Source: CAZDQL01 sp964507325 (lineage in GTDB: Bacteria; Planctomycetota; UBA1135; GCA-002686595). Taken from it: a stretch of DNA of 13,865 nucleotides. The position numbers and the translations under genes were made by a program. The notes under the pieces are model-generated. The model did not search any database. It was not told the origin of the DNA and saw only the letters and a program-made list of their open reading frames with translations. Location: NCBI GenBank assembly GCA_964507325.1, contig CAZDQL010000131.1, forward strand, positions 1-13,865, in the 5' to 3' direction. This document shows, one piece after another, positions 1-6,475 of the stretch (its first letter is position 1; every line of letters starts with the position of its first letter).

Positions 1-56
1 GCGGCATTCCAGGTGAATCTCCCCTCCTCAGCTATCTGGCGGCGCTGGATCCAGGG

Positions 57-929
57 CTAGGATGCGAAGTCCTCGTCCAAGGTTAGGAGCAGTGCCAGGG
101 TACCCATCACCGGTATCGGGAAGAATTGCTCAGTGACGTAGACGTCGACCAGGTCATCCCGATCATATGTTTCGAACCAATCGCCTATGCGTCCTTCGGA
201 CTCAAGCTCACATTGTCCCGTGCGTGCGAATTCTTCCCAAGCGGCCTTCGCCTCCTCGGACCGAAGTTCGCGCCATGAGCTCGGCCAGCAGCCGCCTTCA
301 ACCAGGCTCGCTGAGTGGCGCCTCCATGCAACGGAGCCTTGCCTGATTGCCGCAACAGCGCACGGGAAGTGAGAGAGTTCCACTGAGCGTCTTAGAGTAG
401 ATAGTCTCGAGGTCGCATACTCAGATGCGATGCCATTGACTGTCGCTCGGGTCAATTCACCGCGGTTTATCTCTTTGCCTGCAAGGCTGCTTGGAAGCAG
501 CAAACCTGCGGCAAAAGCATCCGCTTCACGTTCAATCAGGAGCAGATCATCTGCCGTGTATTCGCTGTTCGAGCCATGCGGCTCACCTCCTGAGAGCAGG
601 TAGGCGCGATGCTGGTCTAAGAGGAAATGTCCAAGCTCATGGGCGAGAGAGAACCTGGTGCGAGGGTGATGCGCGCCCTCCCGTTGGCCGTGGTCGTACC
701 TAGTATTGTAGAAGAGAAGGAAGCAGTCCTGCTTGGGGTGATACTCAAGGCGACCATCAAAGCGAGCACCCAGATCGTGACCGATGGTCCGTAGGTAGGG
801 TCGTTCTGCTTCAGCAACGGCCAAGGGGTCTATGGGGGGGCCTGAGAGCTCCAGTCCCTCGACAAACTCCTCTGCAACAAGTGCTGCCTTTCTCTCGTGA
901 GCATGGACTGTCTTCCAATCGGGTGCCAT
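57..929 (-). CDS. ImmA/IrrE-family zinc metallopeptidase
   Basis: This predicted 290-residue cytoplasmic zinc endopeptidase belongs to the ImmA/IrrE (COG2856) group. Members cut a repressor or other regulatory protein when a stress signal is sensed. The zinc motif HELGH is at residues 97-101, and the helix carrying the third ligand reads EREADAFAAGLLLP at about 133-146. No helix-turn-helix domain is fused to it, unlike the second peptidase of this family in the window. About 145 residues follow the peptidase core, with no domain I recognise; they may be a sensor. The ATG at 929 overlaps the stop of the upstream gene by one base (TGATG). A GTG one codon earlier (932) is the alternative start. 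It is last in a unit with a sigma factor and a 117-residue protein, so its substrate is likely one of these; that is inference. Confidence 0.9.
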   Translation of the reverse strand: MAPDWKTVHAHERKAALVAEEFVEGLELSGPPIDPLAVAEAERPYLRTIGHDLGARFDGRLEYHPKQDCFLLFYNTRYDHGQREGAHHPRTRFSLAHELGHFLLDQHRAYLLSGGEPHGSNSEYTADDLLLIEREADAFAAGLLLPSSLAGKEINRGELTRATVNGIASEYATSRLSTLRRSVELSHFPCAVAAIRQGSVAWRRHSASLVEGGCWPSSWRELRSEEAKAAWEEFARTGQCELESEGRIGDWFETYDRDDLVDVYVTEQFFPIPVMGTLALLLTLDEDFAS

Positions 930-1282
930 CACTCATCCTCGGGAAGGTGGTTGTCGTCCATGAGGGCCTCAGAACGTAGCCGGTCCATTAGAGCGTCGTC
1001 CTCAGTGTCCGCATCGCCCTGGTTTCTATTGAGCTGAAAGACCCCGTCACGAATATAGCGCTGCTCCTCTTCGCTCACGTAGCCGGAAGGCGGCATAGGG
1101 GACCGTGGAGTTTCCTGTTCAAGAGACAACACGTGTGCGGCAATCGAGGCGACTTGCGCTGCTGAGAACGGTTCCGTGCCAGCATCTACGAAGAGCTCAT
1201 GGGCTTCTTGCGGGGTGGGCACTCGAGGGCTTTCAGCCTTCTTGGCGACGCGTTCCCAAAGCCTGTCCGCTTCTTGGCTCAT
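929..1282 (-). CDS. Acidic hypothetical protein between sigma factor and ImmA/IrrE peptidase
   Basis: I do not recognise this 117-residue protein. It is acidic, above all at the C-terminus (DADTEDDALMDRL and the end NHLPEDE). It has no cysteines, no membrane segment and no signal peptide, so it is not a zinc-binding anti-sigma factor of the ZAS or zf-HC2 type. The first 60 residues look helical and the segment around 60-75 is proline-rich and probably flexible. It starts 3 nt after the sigma factor stop and its own stop shares one base with the peptidase ATG, so the three are almost certainly co-transcribed. The position between a sigma factor and a peptidase makes a soluble anti-sigma factor, or the peptidase substrate, the simplest guess. 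The sequence itself does not prove this. Confidence 0.75.
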   Translation of the reverse strand: MSQEADRLWERVAKKAESPRVPTPQEAHELFVDAGTEPFSAAQVASIAAHVLSLEQETPRSPMPPSGYVSEEEQRYIRDGVFQLNRNQGDADTEDDALMDRLRSEALMDDNHLPEDE

Positions 1283-1285
1283 GAC

Positions 1286-1873
1286 CTACTCGTAGCCCCG
1301 TGAGGCGAAGTGTTCTCGGAACTTCTTTCGGTACTGGTGACGGTGGACGCGCACTGCGCCTTGCGTACTGCCGATGCGTTTGGCCAGAGACGCTGAGTCA
1401 GCCGTTCCATCCGGGGACGCTAGGTCGGCCCGAGCGACTTTTTGCTGCTTTGGGGGCAGCGAAGCAACGAATTCCTCCACGTCGTCGATCAGCCGCAGTC
1501 GCTCTGGCGATAGGGGTTCGTTATCGTAGTCATCGATGGCCTCCTCGGGACACTCCAGGGTGGTGGTAGGCACTGATCGGCGTCCCTTCAAGATGTCCTT
1601 CGCGGAGTTCAGGGCGACTGTCACCAGCCAGGCGGGAAGCGTGCCGCGACGCTCGTCGTAGCGGTCGCGGTACTTCCAGGCCTTCATGAACGTGGTCATC
1701 ATGGCATCGTGGCGCTCGTCATCCGGGAGAAGGTCCCCGAATCTGTCCCGCAGGATCCATCTCAGCTTCGGTCCGTAGGCCCGGACGAGATCCGGGACGA
1801 CGGTCCTATCGCCCTCGAGCAGTCGGAAGGCGAGATCTTCGTGGACTGCGGAAGCCGGGTCGGACTCGGCCAT
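1286..1873 (-). CDS. ECF-type RNA polymerase sigma factor
   Basis: This 195-residue protein has the two-domain layout of group IV (ECF) sigma factors. Region 2 spans about residues 10-100 and includes the core-binding and -10 recognition stretch around TTFMKAWKYRDRYD and the helix LPAWLVTVALNSAKDILKGRR. A linker follows at 100-128. Region 4 covers about 130-192 (VASLPPKQQKVARADL, then the helix-turn-helix ASLAKRIGSTQGAVRVHRHQ). It would direct core RNA polymerase to its own promoter class. The ATG at 1873 fits because region 2 begins about ten residues in, but no good SD precedes it. The upstream open frame runs 68 nt into this gene, an unusually large overlap. A 117-residue protein and an ImmA/IrrE peptidase follow directly and probably regulate it. 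Confidence 0.88.
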   Translation of the reverse strand: MAESDPASAVHEDLAFRLLEGDRTVVPDLVRAYGPKLRWILRDRFGDLLPDDERHDAMMTTFMKAWKYRDRYDERRGTLPAWLVTVALNSAKDILKGRRSVPTTTLECPEEAIDDYDNEPLSPERLRLIDDVEEFVASLPPKQQKVARADLASPDGTADSASLAKRIGSTQGAVRVHRHQYRKKFREHFASRGYE

Positions 1874-2888
1874 CTAGGAACGGATAGTCCTTTGGTGCTG
1901 AGATGGTGAGGCTGATGTGCGAGGCGAAGATACGCGTCACCTCAAACTCTCCGTTTTCGTCCACTCCTCCACTGCTTCCGAACGTCAGGCCTCCGGGAGA
2001 GTCGGCTGGGGCAAACGACACACTTGGCCTGGCCGTAAGCAGCGGCCGCCCGATCTCGTCGACGACCCGACCGTGTAGCGTGCGTGGACCTCGCGGAAGT
2101 TCCACGTCGAGGACCCGCCATTCCTCTGGACTCAGCGGGCCAATGTCCTGTTTGTGCACCGGGGTTCCATACAGTCCTTCTACGCGCAGAGATAGGGGCA
2201 GGCCAGGCCGAAGATCGTTGAGCAGAACGCGACCGTCCTTCCCTGCATGGAGACGGGCCACTACCATCCCGTTCTCGGAGAGGATCGCTATGGGCATGGT
2301 ACAGCCAGCCGCCTTGTAGGCCCCGTACAGGCTGTACAGGCTCGACTGCGTCACTCGGTACGGGTCCTGGGTTGCCCAGAAACGCGCGGTCAAGCCAAAG
2401 GCGAGTCCCCCATCGGGGGTTCGGAATCGCACCTCCAAGGTCGCACCTCTGCGAAGCGTCACCACCAATTCTGCGGGCAGCCTTGCTGGAGTGTCCACAG
2501 ATTTCACCTCCCAGCCAGCGGCGAAGACGTGAATTGTCGATTTGCCGGGGATCACACCGGTGAGCGACGTTCGGCCGGCTTCATCAGTTGGTTCACTGAT
2601 CGGAGAATCGGAGTCCGTGCCGGCGACAGCACTCGGAATCGGTGCCCCGTCTTCAGCCTGGACGAGCAGGTGCACCGTGTGCCTCTCTTCCGGATCACTA
2701 AGCGCTAGCTCCCCGAGATCCCGGCTCCCCTGCAACTCCATGGGCTCGATCTCGAATCGCCGGGTGAACTGGTGATCTGGAGGATCGACGTCGAGATACC
2801 AGACGCGCCAAGGCGGCGGCAGTGGATTCGTTACTCGGCAAGGCGGGGGCGGCGGGCACGTCACCTGGCAGGGAGGTGGTGGGCACAT
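1806..2888 (-). CDS. Carboxypeptidase-like regulatory domain protein, 5' end apparently frameshifted
   Basis: The readable part, from about WYLDVD at 2790 onward, shows repeated beta-rich units of the carboxypeptidase-regulatory (CarbopepD_reg/Cna-B-like) kind: VHLLVQAEDGAPIP, EVRFRTPDGG, LHGRVVDEIGRPL and similar, each with the 'x-D-x-x-G-x-P' turn. Such proteins are structural or surface modules and the target is unknown. The first residues in this frame are proline and cysteine runs typical of an out-of-frame reading. In the neighbouring minus frame, 3024-2800 reads like normal protein (PESSILSAIASG, DVPAAPALPSNESTAAAL), so a frameshift near 2790-2815 is likely. That second frame has no early start codon, so a further lesion is probable. 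The 3' end runs 68 nt into the sigma factor gene. It may be a pseudogene or contain sequencing indels. Confidence 0.55.
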   Translation of the reverse strand: MCPPPPCQVTCPPPPPCRVTNPLPPPWRVWYLDVDPPDHQFTRRFEIEPMELQGSRDLGELALSDPEERHTVHLLVQAEDGAPIPSAVAGTDSDSPISEPTDEAGRTSLTGVIPGKSTIHVFAAGWEVKSVDTPARLPAELVVTLRRGATLEVRFRTPDGGLAFGLTARFWATQDPYRVTQSSLYSLYGAYKAAGCTMPIAILSENGMVVARLHAGKDGRVLLNDLRPGLPLSLRVEGLYGTPVHKQDIGPLSPEEWRVLDVELPRGPRTLHGRVVDEIGRPLLTARPSVSFAPADSPGGLTFGSSGGVDENGEFEVTRIFASHISLTISAPKDYPFLDGRVRPGFRSPRRSRLPTARGR

Positions 2889-3142
2889 CCGCGGCGCAGG
2901 AGTCGACGGCGGTTCGCACGGCGGAGGCGTTCCACGCGGTGGCGCCAGAGGCGATGGCGGAAAGGATGGAGGATTCGGGACGCGCTAGGTCACCATGGCT
3001 CCGGCAACACTGAGGAAGGAGATCTCATCTCCTGGGGTGTCCGACAGCGGATGGTAACGGCTGATCGGGCTTCCTCGACGCGCCCGCCGTCTCAGAGATT
3101 CCAGAGACCAGCACCGCTTCTTGGAACACATGTACAAGGCTC
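2889..3142. other. Divergent intergenic region with probable 5' remnant of the regulatory-domain gene
   Basis: The part from 2889 to about 3024 stays open on the minus strand in a frame with normal-looking composition, and is best read as the lost 5' end of the damaged gene to the left. On that strand an ATG at about 2996 is followed within two codons by an in-frame TAG. The remainder should hold the promoter of the serine peptidase that starts at 3143. I see no convincing -35/-10 pair, only a weak AAGG (3136-3139) three bases before the peptidase ATG. Confidence 0.4.
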
Positions 3143-3916
3143 ATGGCACGTCGGCATCAATCACCGTCAGCAAAGGCGCGTCAGGCGCTCGCCCAATTCC
3201 TGGTGCTGCGGAGTATCCCGCTACGAAGACTGGGAAGCGATGGGCTTCCCGACGGCGGCATGGCGTCCGCGTGCTTGGTCGACCACCTCGGATGCCGGTG
3301 GATCCTGACGGTCTCACATGCCGTAGGTGATGGTGGCTGCTGGGCTGTGGAGTGCGGCTTCGAGCCAGGCCGAGGCACGAGGCTCTACCAACTGGGCACC
3401 ATGAACTTCGCCGCCCTCGGAGAGCTCGGGTGTGGTAATGCCCGTGCGCTCGACTTGGCCTACGTGAAGGTGCCTGTGGACCTGGTTCCCCGCTGGCAGC
3501 CGGCAAACGCCGCTGGAAACCTCATTACTGATCTGCCTCGCGAGCTGGCGTCTCTCTCGTTCACAGCTCCCAGTGGGCAAAGGGACTACGGGTTCGCGGG
3601 CAACGTGCAGCTCTCGCGTGAGACCCATCGCGGACAGCTGTACTTCGCGACAGAACAGGTCGCGTACTCCGGCTTGCGGTATGCATGCGATGAGGACGAG
3701 TTCTGCGTCTTCGAGCTTCCATCCGACCGTCACCGGGATGAGTGGTTGAAGGGGACCAGTGGCGCACCGATAGTTGACCAGGAGGGAAACGCCGTTGCGC
3801 TCGTTTGCCGAGCAGGGAACCAGCCTAATACGATCAGAGCAATCCCCATGCGGTACTTCCGACCCCTTCTCGAGGCTAGCGCCCGAGAGGATGAGGACTC
3901 GGTTGGCCTTGCGTGA
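3143..3916 (+). CDS. Trypsin-like serine peptidase, cytoplasmic
   Basis: This 257-residue protein has the chymotrypsin/trypsin (S1-type) fold by motif. The catalytic histidine is in ILTVSHAVG (H59), the aspartate in RALDLAYVKV (D104) and the serine in LKGTSGAPIVD (S206, GxSGxP). The whole protein is little more than the two-barrel peptidase domain. There is no signal peptide and no membrane anchor, so it probably acts in the cytoplasm. Stand-alone cytoplasmic peptidases of this type occur in bacterial conflict systems, where they act as effectors or as activators of them. It diverges from the sigma/ImmA block and converges on the PIN operon 68 nt away. Whether it belongs to either is open. 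The family call is firm and the role is not. Confidence 0.85.
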   Translation: MARRHQSPSAKARQALAQFLVLRSIPLRRLGSDGLPDGGMASACLVDHLGCRWILTVSHAVGDGGCWAVECGFEPGRGTRLYQLGTMNFAALGELGCGNARALDLAYVKVPVDLVPRWQPANAAGNLITDLPRELASLSFTAPSGQRDYGFAGNVQLSRETHRGQLYFATEQVAYSGLRYACDEDEFCVFELPSDRHRDEWLKGTSGAPIVDQEGNAVALVCRAGNQPNTIRAIPMRYFRPLLEASAREDEDSVGLA

Positions 3917-3939
3917 TAGGGCGGGGCACGGCCGCACGT

Positions 3940-3952
3940 TGCCAGCGTGGCA
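3940..3952. terminator. Short hairpin between converging genes (weak terminator candidate)
   Basis: TGCCA-GCG-TGGCA gives a 5-bp perfect stem with a 3-base loop in the 68-nt gap between the serine peptidase and the PIN gene. No T-run follows on either strand, so its role as a terminator is doubtful. Confidence 0.25.
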
Positions 3953-3984
3953 TGCTGATAGAGGAACATGGTGTCGTGCGCGTC

Positions 3985-4587
3985 TCACTCTATCCACGCG
4001 CGCTTGAAACTCGGGCAATCGAGGATCCGCTCAGGCCCGAGCAACTCCAGAACCCACTCTCGAGAATCGTAGGGGATTCTCATCCTCGCCGCCGTGAGGG
4101 CTCGGTAGACGGCGTCGGCGGCCCGCTCATGCCCGACGCAATCCAGAAACCGTTCACTTGAGAGGATATCCAAAGTGGTGAGCACAGGGACGTCTGGGAA
4201 GCGCTCTCGGGCGATTCGAGCGGCCTTCCGTTCGTCTATGACGGCGCAGCCGGACTTGGCGTTGGCGAGTGCGAGCGTCGCGGCCTCTCCATCTCCGAGG
4301 TCATTCGGCGGGGGAGCGCCGGTGAGGCTCAGGTACAGCCCGGCGGATTCTGCGCCCATTGTTTCCACGAGAAGGAGCTTCTTGTCTCTCGCGCTCACTA
4401 CAACCTGCCCGGGAGACAAGCCGTTCCTCGGATCTCGCGTCACTTCTCCAAGAGCAACATCCTCAACAACAACCAGCATCTCTAGCGAGGTGAGTACCTC
4501 CTCGAATGCGTTCGTGGCAATCAGGTTGATGAGGACACTCGCGTCGAGAATAAGCGGGCGGCATTGGTCCGTGAGCGAAGAAAGCAT
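3985..4587 (-). CDS. PIN-domain protein (putative RNase toxin or effector)
   Basis: This 200-residue protein carries a PIN-type metal-dependent ribonuclease domain. Likely active-site acidic residues are D15 in LILDASVLINL, E48 in LGEVTRD, D99/E101 in LGDGEAATLALA and D118 in CAVIDERKAARIA. This last pattern resembles the DUF3368-like PIN branch. PIN proteins in TA loci cut tRNA or mRNA. About 60 residues follow the usual core of roughly 140 (from about 140 on), an extension I cannot assign. It starts 7 nt after the stop of the XRE-peptidase gene, so expression is coupled to it. The expected partner is that XRE/ImmA protein rather than a small classical antitoxin such as VapB. The PIN call is good; toxicity is inferred from context. 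Confidence 0.85.
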   Translation of the reverse strand: MLSSLTDQCRPLILDASVLINLIATNAFEEVLTSLEMLVVVEDVALGEVTRDPRNGLSPGQVVVSARDKKLLLVETMGAESAGLYLSLTGAPPPNDLGDGEAATLALANAKSGCAVIDERKAARIARERFPDVPVLTTLDILSSERFLDCVGHERAADAVYRALTAARMRIPYDSREWVLELLGPERILDCPSFKRAWIE

Positions 4588-4594
4588 GACAAGT

Positions 4595-5734
4595 CTACAA
4601 GACCTCTTCGCTCCCCAGCTGATCCAGCCACCGTCGCACCTCGACTCTATCCAGTCCCAAGTGCTCGGTGAGCTGCCCCTCGCTTAGCAGTTCACGCTGA
4701 TAGGCTTCCGCCGCTAGTAAGGCCAGGCGGGGTGGCGTGACACTACGCCGTTCCGGAGGAGGGTCGCCCAGTACGGAGTTCACGGTCTCTCTGGAGAAGC
4801 CTCGTTCCCTTAAGAGTGAGTACGTTCCCTCGGGAAGAAGATCGAGCCCCTCGAGTCGGCGACACATCGCTTCTGGAGACACATGGAAGGCGTGAGACAT
4901 CAGAATCAGGTGGCGTGCTGAGAAAGCATCCTGACTTGCACAGTAATCCCGAAAGCGGCGCCGCACTGCAGTGGAAGGCATCAGGAATGAGGAAGCGAAA
5001 CAGACAGCGAAGCGTTCTTCTCTGCGACTTCCATTCTCATCCTCATGGAAAACGTCGACCTCATTGCGATTCACCATGAAGTGCCCTCCCTCATGGACGG
5101 CCGTCATTGCCCGGCGCTCTCGCGGGTGCTTGGCGTTTATCAACATCGCTGCACCCGTCTCTGGCGAGAACGCAAATACTCCAGAGACTGCTGAGTCCAA
5201 CGGTCGCACGAAGATCCTCACCCCCAGCTCCAGTTCAAAAAGGGAAACGACGTCCGCAATGGGGGAGAGACCGAGCCCGAGCTGGCTGCGCAGGCTGAGT
5301 GCGGCATCCTCTGCCTGTCGATCGACATCCCCGCGGCCCAAGGGGTACTCGGGGGGATAGTTGGCCTGAAGTGGTCTTCCGAGAAGCTGTTCGAGCTCGG
5401 TTGACGTCGCAACAAGGCGCCCCAGCAGGCGAACGGCATCATCCGATGCGCCTCCTTCTTCGGAAGCCGCTCTCGTGCGCCTGAAGCGTGTCACAAAGTC
5501 CACATGAATCGCGGATGGCCGAAGCAGGTGATTCGTGGACACGTCGTAGACCCGAGAGAACGCCACAAGTTCGTCCGGTCGCACTCTTCTCGTGCCGCCC
5601 TCGATCGCCACAAGGGTGGTTCTAGCCAATCTCAGTTTTGCAGCCGCCTGTTCCTGCGTGAGACCAGCAAGTGACCTCGACGTACGCAGCCGTTCGCTGA
5701 GTTCCGCGGGTTCTATTCCCTCAAGGGGATTCAT
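4595..5734 (-). CDS. XRE repressor fused to ImmA/IrrE-type zinc peptidase
   Basis: This 379-residue protein has an XRE helix-turn-helix at about residues 10-72 (LAGLTQEQAAAKLRLARTTL, then IEGGTRRV) and a COG2856 zinc peptidase at about 140-300. HEGGH is at 214-218 and the helix with the third ligand reads REERFAVCFASSFLMP around 238-253. In related proteins one polypeptide binds its operator and can be switched by its own or a partner's proteolysis. The C-terminal 70 residues contain a second helix-turn-helix-like stretch (SEGQLTEHLGLDRVEVRRWL), common in this family. I chose the ATG at 5734 because it shares ATGA with the upstream stop. The open frame runs to 5845, but the extra 37 residues have no family features. 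A palindrome over the operon's -35 box is the obvious candidate operator. Confidence 0.9.
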   Translation of the reverse strand: MNPLEGIEPAELSERLRTSRSLAGLTQEQAAAKLRLARTTLVAIEGGTRRVRPDELVAFSRVYDVSTNHLLRPSAIHVDFVTRFRRTRAASEEGGASDDAVRLLGRLVATSTELEQLLGRPLQANYPPEYPLGRGDVDRQAEDAALSLRSQLGLGLSPIADVVSLFELELGVRIFVRPLDSAVSGVFAFSPETGAAMLINAKHPRERRAMTAVHEGGHFMVNRNEVDVFHEDENGSRREERFAVCFASSFLMPSTAVRRRFRDYCASQDAFSARHLILMSHAFHVSPEAMCRRLEGLDLLPEGTYSLLRERGFSRETVNSVLGDPPPERRSVTPPRLALLAAEAYQRELLSEGQLTEHLGLDRVEVRRWLDQLGSEEVL

Positions 5735-6291
5735 GATGCACACTCCACAAGTCGGCGAATCCAACAACCGGAGGACATTGAGTCCAGGAAGGTGAACCAC
5801 TCCTCGGAGTGAGATTCGAGCAGGGCCAAGAGAAATGACGCGCACTCGTTAGTCGTGGACGCATCTGAGCAGACCTCGTATGCGGCATGCCGGATCAAGG
5901 GAGAGGTGGCTGGGAGCGTCGACGCTGTTGCGAGATTGTGAAGAGCTAGAACGTTGTGAACAGCGATATCCCAGTCGCCACAGCCGCCACCCTCTCCGAC
6001 GATTCGTTGCAGGTGTCCTACCAGTCTCTCAGCTCCTGGGGTTGGCCCGGTGCTTTGGGCGACTGGCTGCACGTGCAGATCGGCTGAGAACAGGGACTCT
6101 CGAGCACTGTCCAGGGCTGAGCGGCAGTGGGTGATCAGTCCAGCGGCGATCTCCCGGTTTAGCTCCTGAGCCACCGCGGCATTGGCGCTCTGCCTGCTGG
6201 TGTCCTGCCAGCCGGCGGTGCGGGCGCAATCGCGGATGAGCCGCCGCCAGTGGGCCGGGACCGGGGCTGACTTGTGGATGTCGTCTCTCAT
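5731..6291 (-). CDS. Hypothetical protein, first gene of the XRE/ImmA-PIN operon
   Basis: I do not recognise this 186-residue protein. It appears largely helical, with conserved-looking tryptophans near the start (HWRRLIRDC, AGWQDT) and aliphatic segments such as VHNVLALHNLATAS. It has no signal peptide or membrane span. Its last four bases (ATGA) contain the ATG of the XRE/ImmA gene, so translation of the two is coupled. As the first gene behind the operon's strong promoter it is probably made in the highest amount. It may be a substrate or sensor for the peptidase or a third TA component; nothing in the sequence decides between these. The ATG at 6291 lies only 11 nt downstream of the -10 box and has no SD, so its mRNA may be almost leaderless. 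Confidence 0.7.
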   Translation of the reverse strand: MRDDIHKSAPVPAHWRRLIRDCARTAGWQDTSRQSANAAVAQELNREIAAGLITHCRSALDSARESLFSADLHVQPVAQSTGPTPGAERLVGHLQRIVGEGGGCGDWDIAVHNVLALHNLATASTLPATSPLIRHAAYEVCSDASTTNECASFLLALLESHSEEWFTFLDSMSSGCWIRRLVECAS

Positions 6292-6302
6292 GGCCAGCCG
6301 GG

Positions 6303-6331
6303 ATCACACTCCCAGGGCGTGACAATGTCAA
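6303..6331 (-). promoter_or_regulatory. Sigma-70-type promoter of the 186 aa-XRE/ImmA-PIN operon
   Basis: On the minus strand the -35 is TTGACA (6331-6326, full consensus), followed by a 17-bp spacer and -10 TGTGAT (6308-6303, four of six consensus bases). Transcription would begin about four to six bases before the ATG at 6291, giving a near-leaderless message. This is the clearest promoter in the window. Confidence 0.7.
6320..6330. promoter_or_regulatory. Palindromic operator candidate over the -35 box
   Basis: TGACA-A-TGTCA is a perfect inverted repeat with 5-bp arms and a one-base centre. It covers five of the six bases of the -35 hexamer of the minus-strand operon, where a bound repressor would block RNA polymerase. 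The XRE protein encoded second in that operon is the natural candidate to bind it. Binding is inferred. Confidence 0.5.
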
Positions 6332-6441
6332 GAAAAAAGCCGGAAGAGTGGCGACAGTGTTGGGGTGCAGGGTGCCTGGGGTGGGCGGGCACGATCTGAG
6401 AGGGTACCTGACTCGGCGAGGAAGCTGTAAATACATCACTG

Positions 6442-6459
6442 CACCCGTGGGTGAACGGG
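6442..6459. promoter_or_regulatory. Overlapping inverted repeats upstream of the abiE-like pair
   Basis: Two nested inverted repeats share bases: CACCC-GT-GGGTG (6442-6453) and CCCGT-GGGTGA-ACGGG (6444-6459). They end just before a TATATT hexamer at 6461. Known AbiEi antitoxins repress their own promoters by binding inverted repeats, so this is a reasonable operator candidate for the downstream AbiEi-family gene. Confidence 0.4.
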
Positions 6460-6460
6460 C

Positions 6461-6466
6461 TATATT
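6461..6466 (+). promoter_or_regulatory. Putative -10 element of the abiE-like pair
   Basis: TATATT lies ten bases before the ATG at 6476 in an otherwise GC-rich stretch. Transcription would start at about 6473-6475, next to the start codon, and no SD is present, so a leaderless mRNA is likely. No good -35 hexamer is visible at 16-18 bp upstream, so an activator or another sigma factor may be needed. Confidence 0.4.
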
Positions 6467-6475
6467 TAGTCAAGC

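Noticed and set aside
2820..2888. Proline/cysteine repeat (PPPPC-type) at the start of the regulatory-domain gene
   Set aside because: It looks like a repeat protein motif, but the neighbouring frame reads as ordinary alanine-rich protein at the same place, so the prolines are best explained by a frameshift.
2772..3308. Plus-strand frame of 178 codons, arginine- and tryptophan-rich
   Set aside because: Composition (runs of R and W) is that of an out-of-phase reading. It crosses the start of the serine peptidase and has no domain.
3314..4018. Minus-strand frame of 234 codons opposite the serine peptidase
   Set aside because: It is antisense to a gene with an intact catalytic triad and has no recognisable motifs.
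5735..5845. Upstream extension of the XRE/ImmA gene
   Set aside because: The added 37 residues lie wholly inside the preceding gene. The ATG at 5734 gives a typical ATGA overlap directly before the helix-turn-helix.
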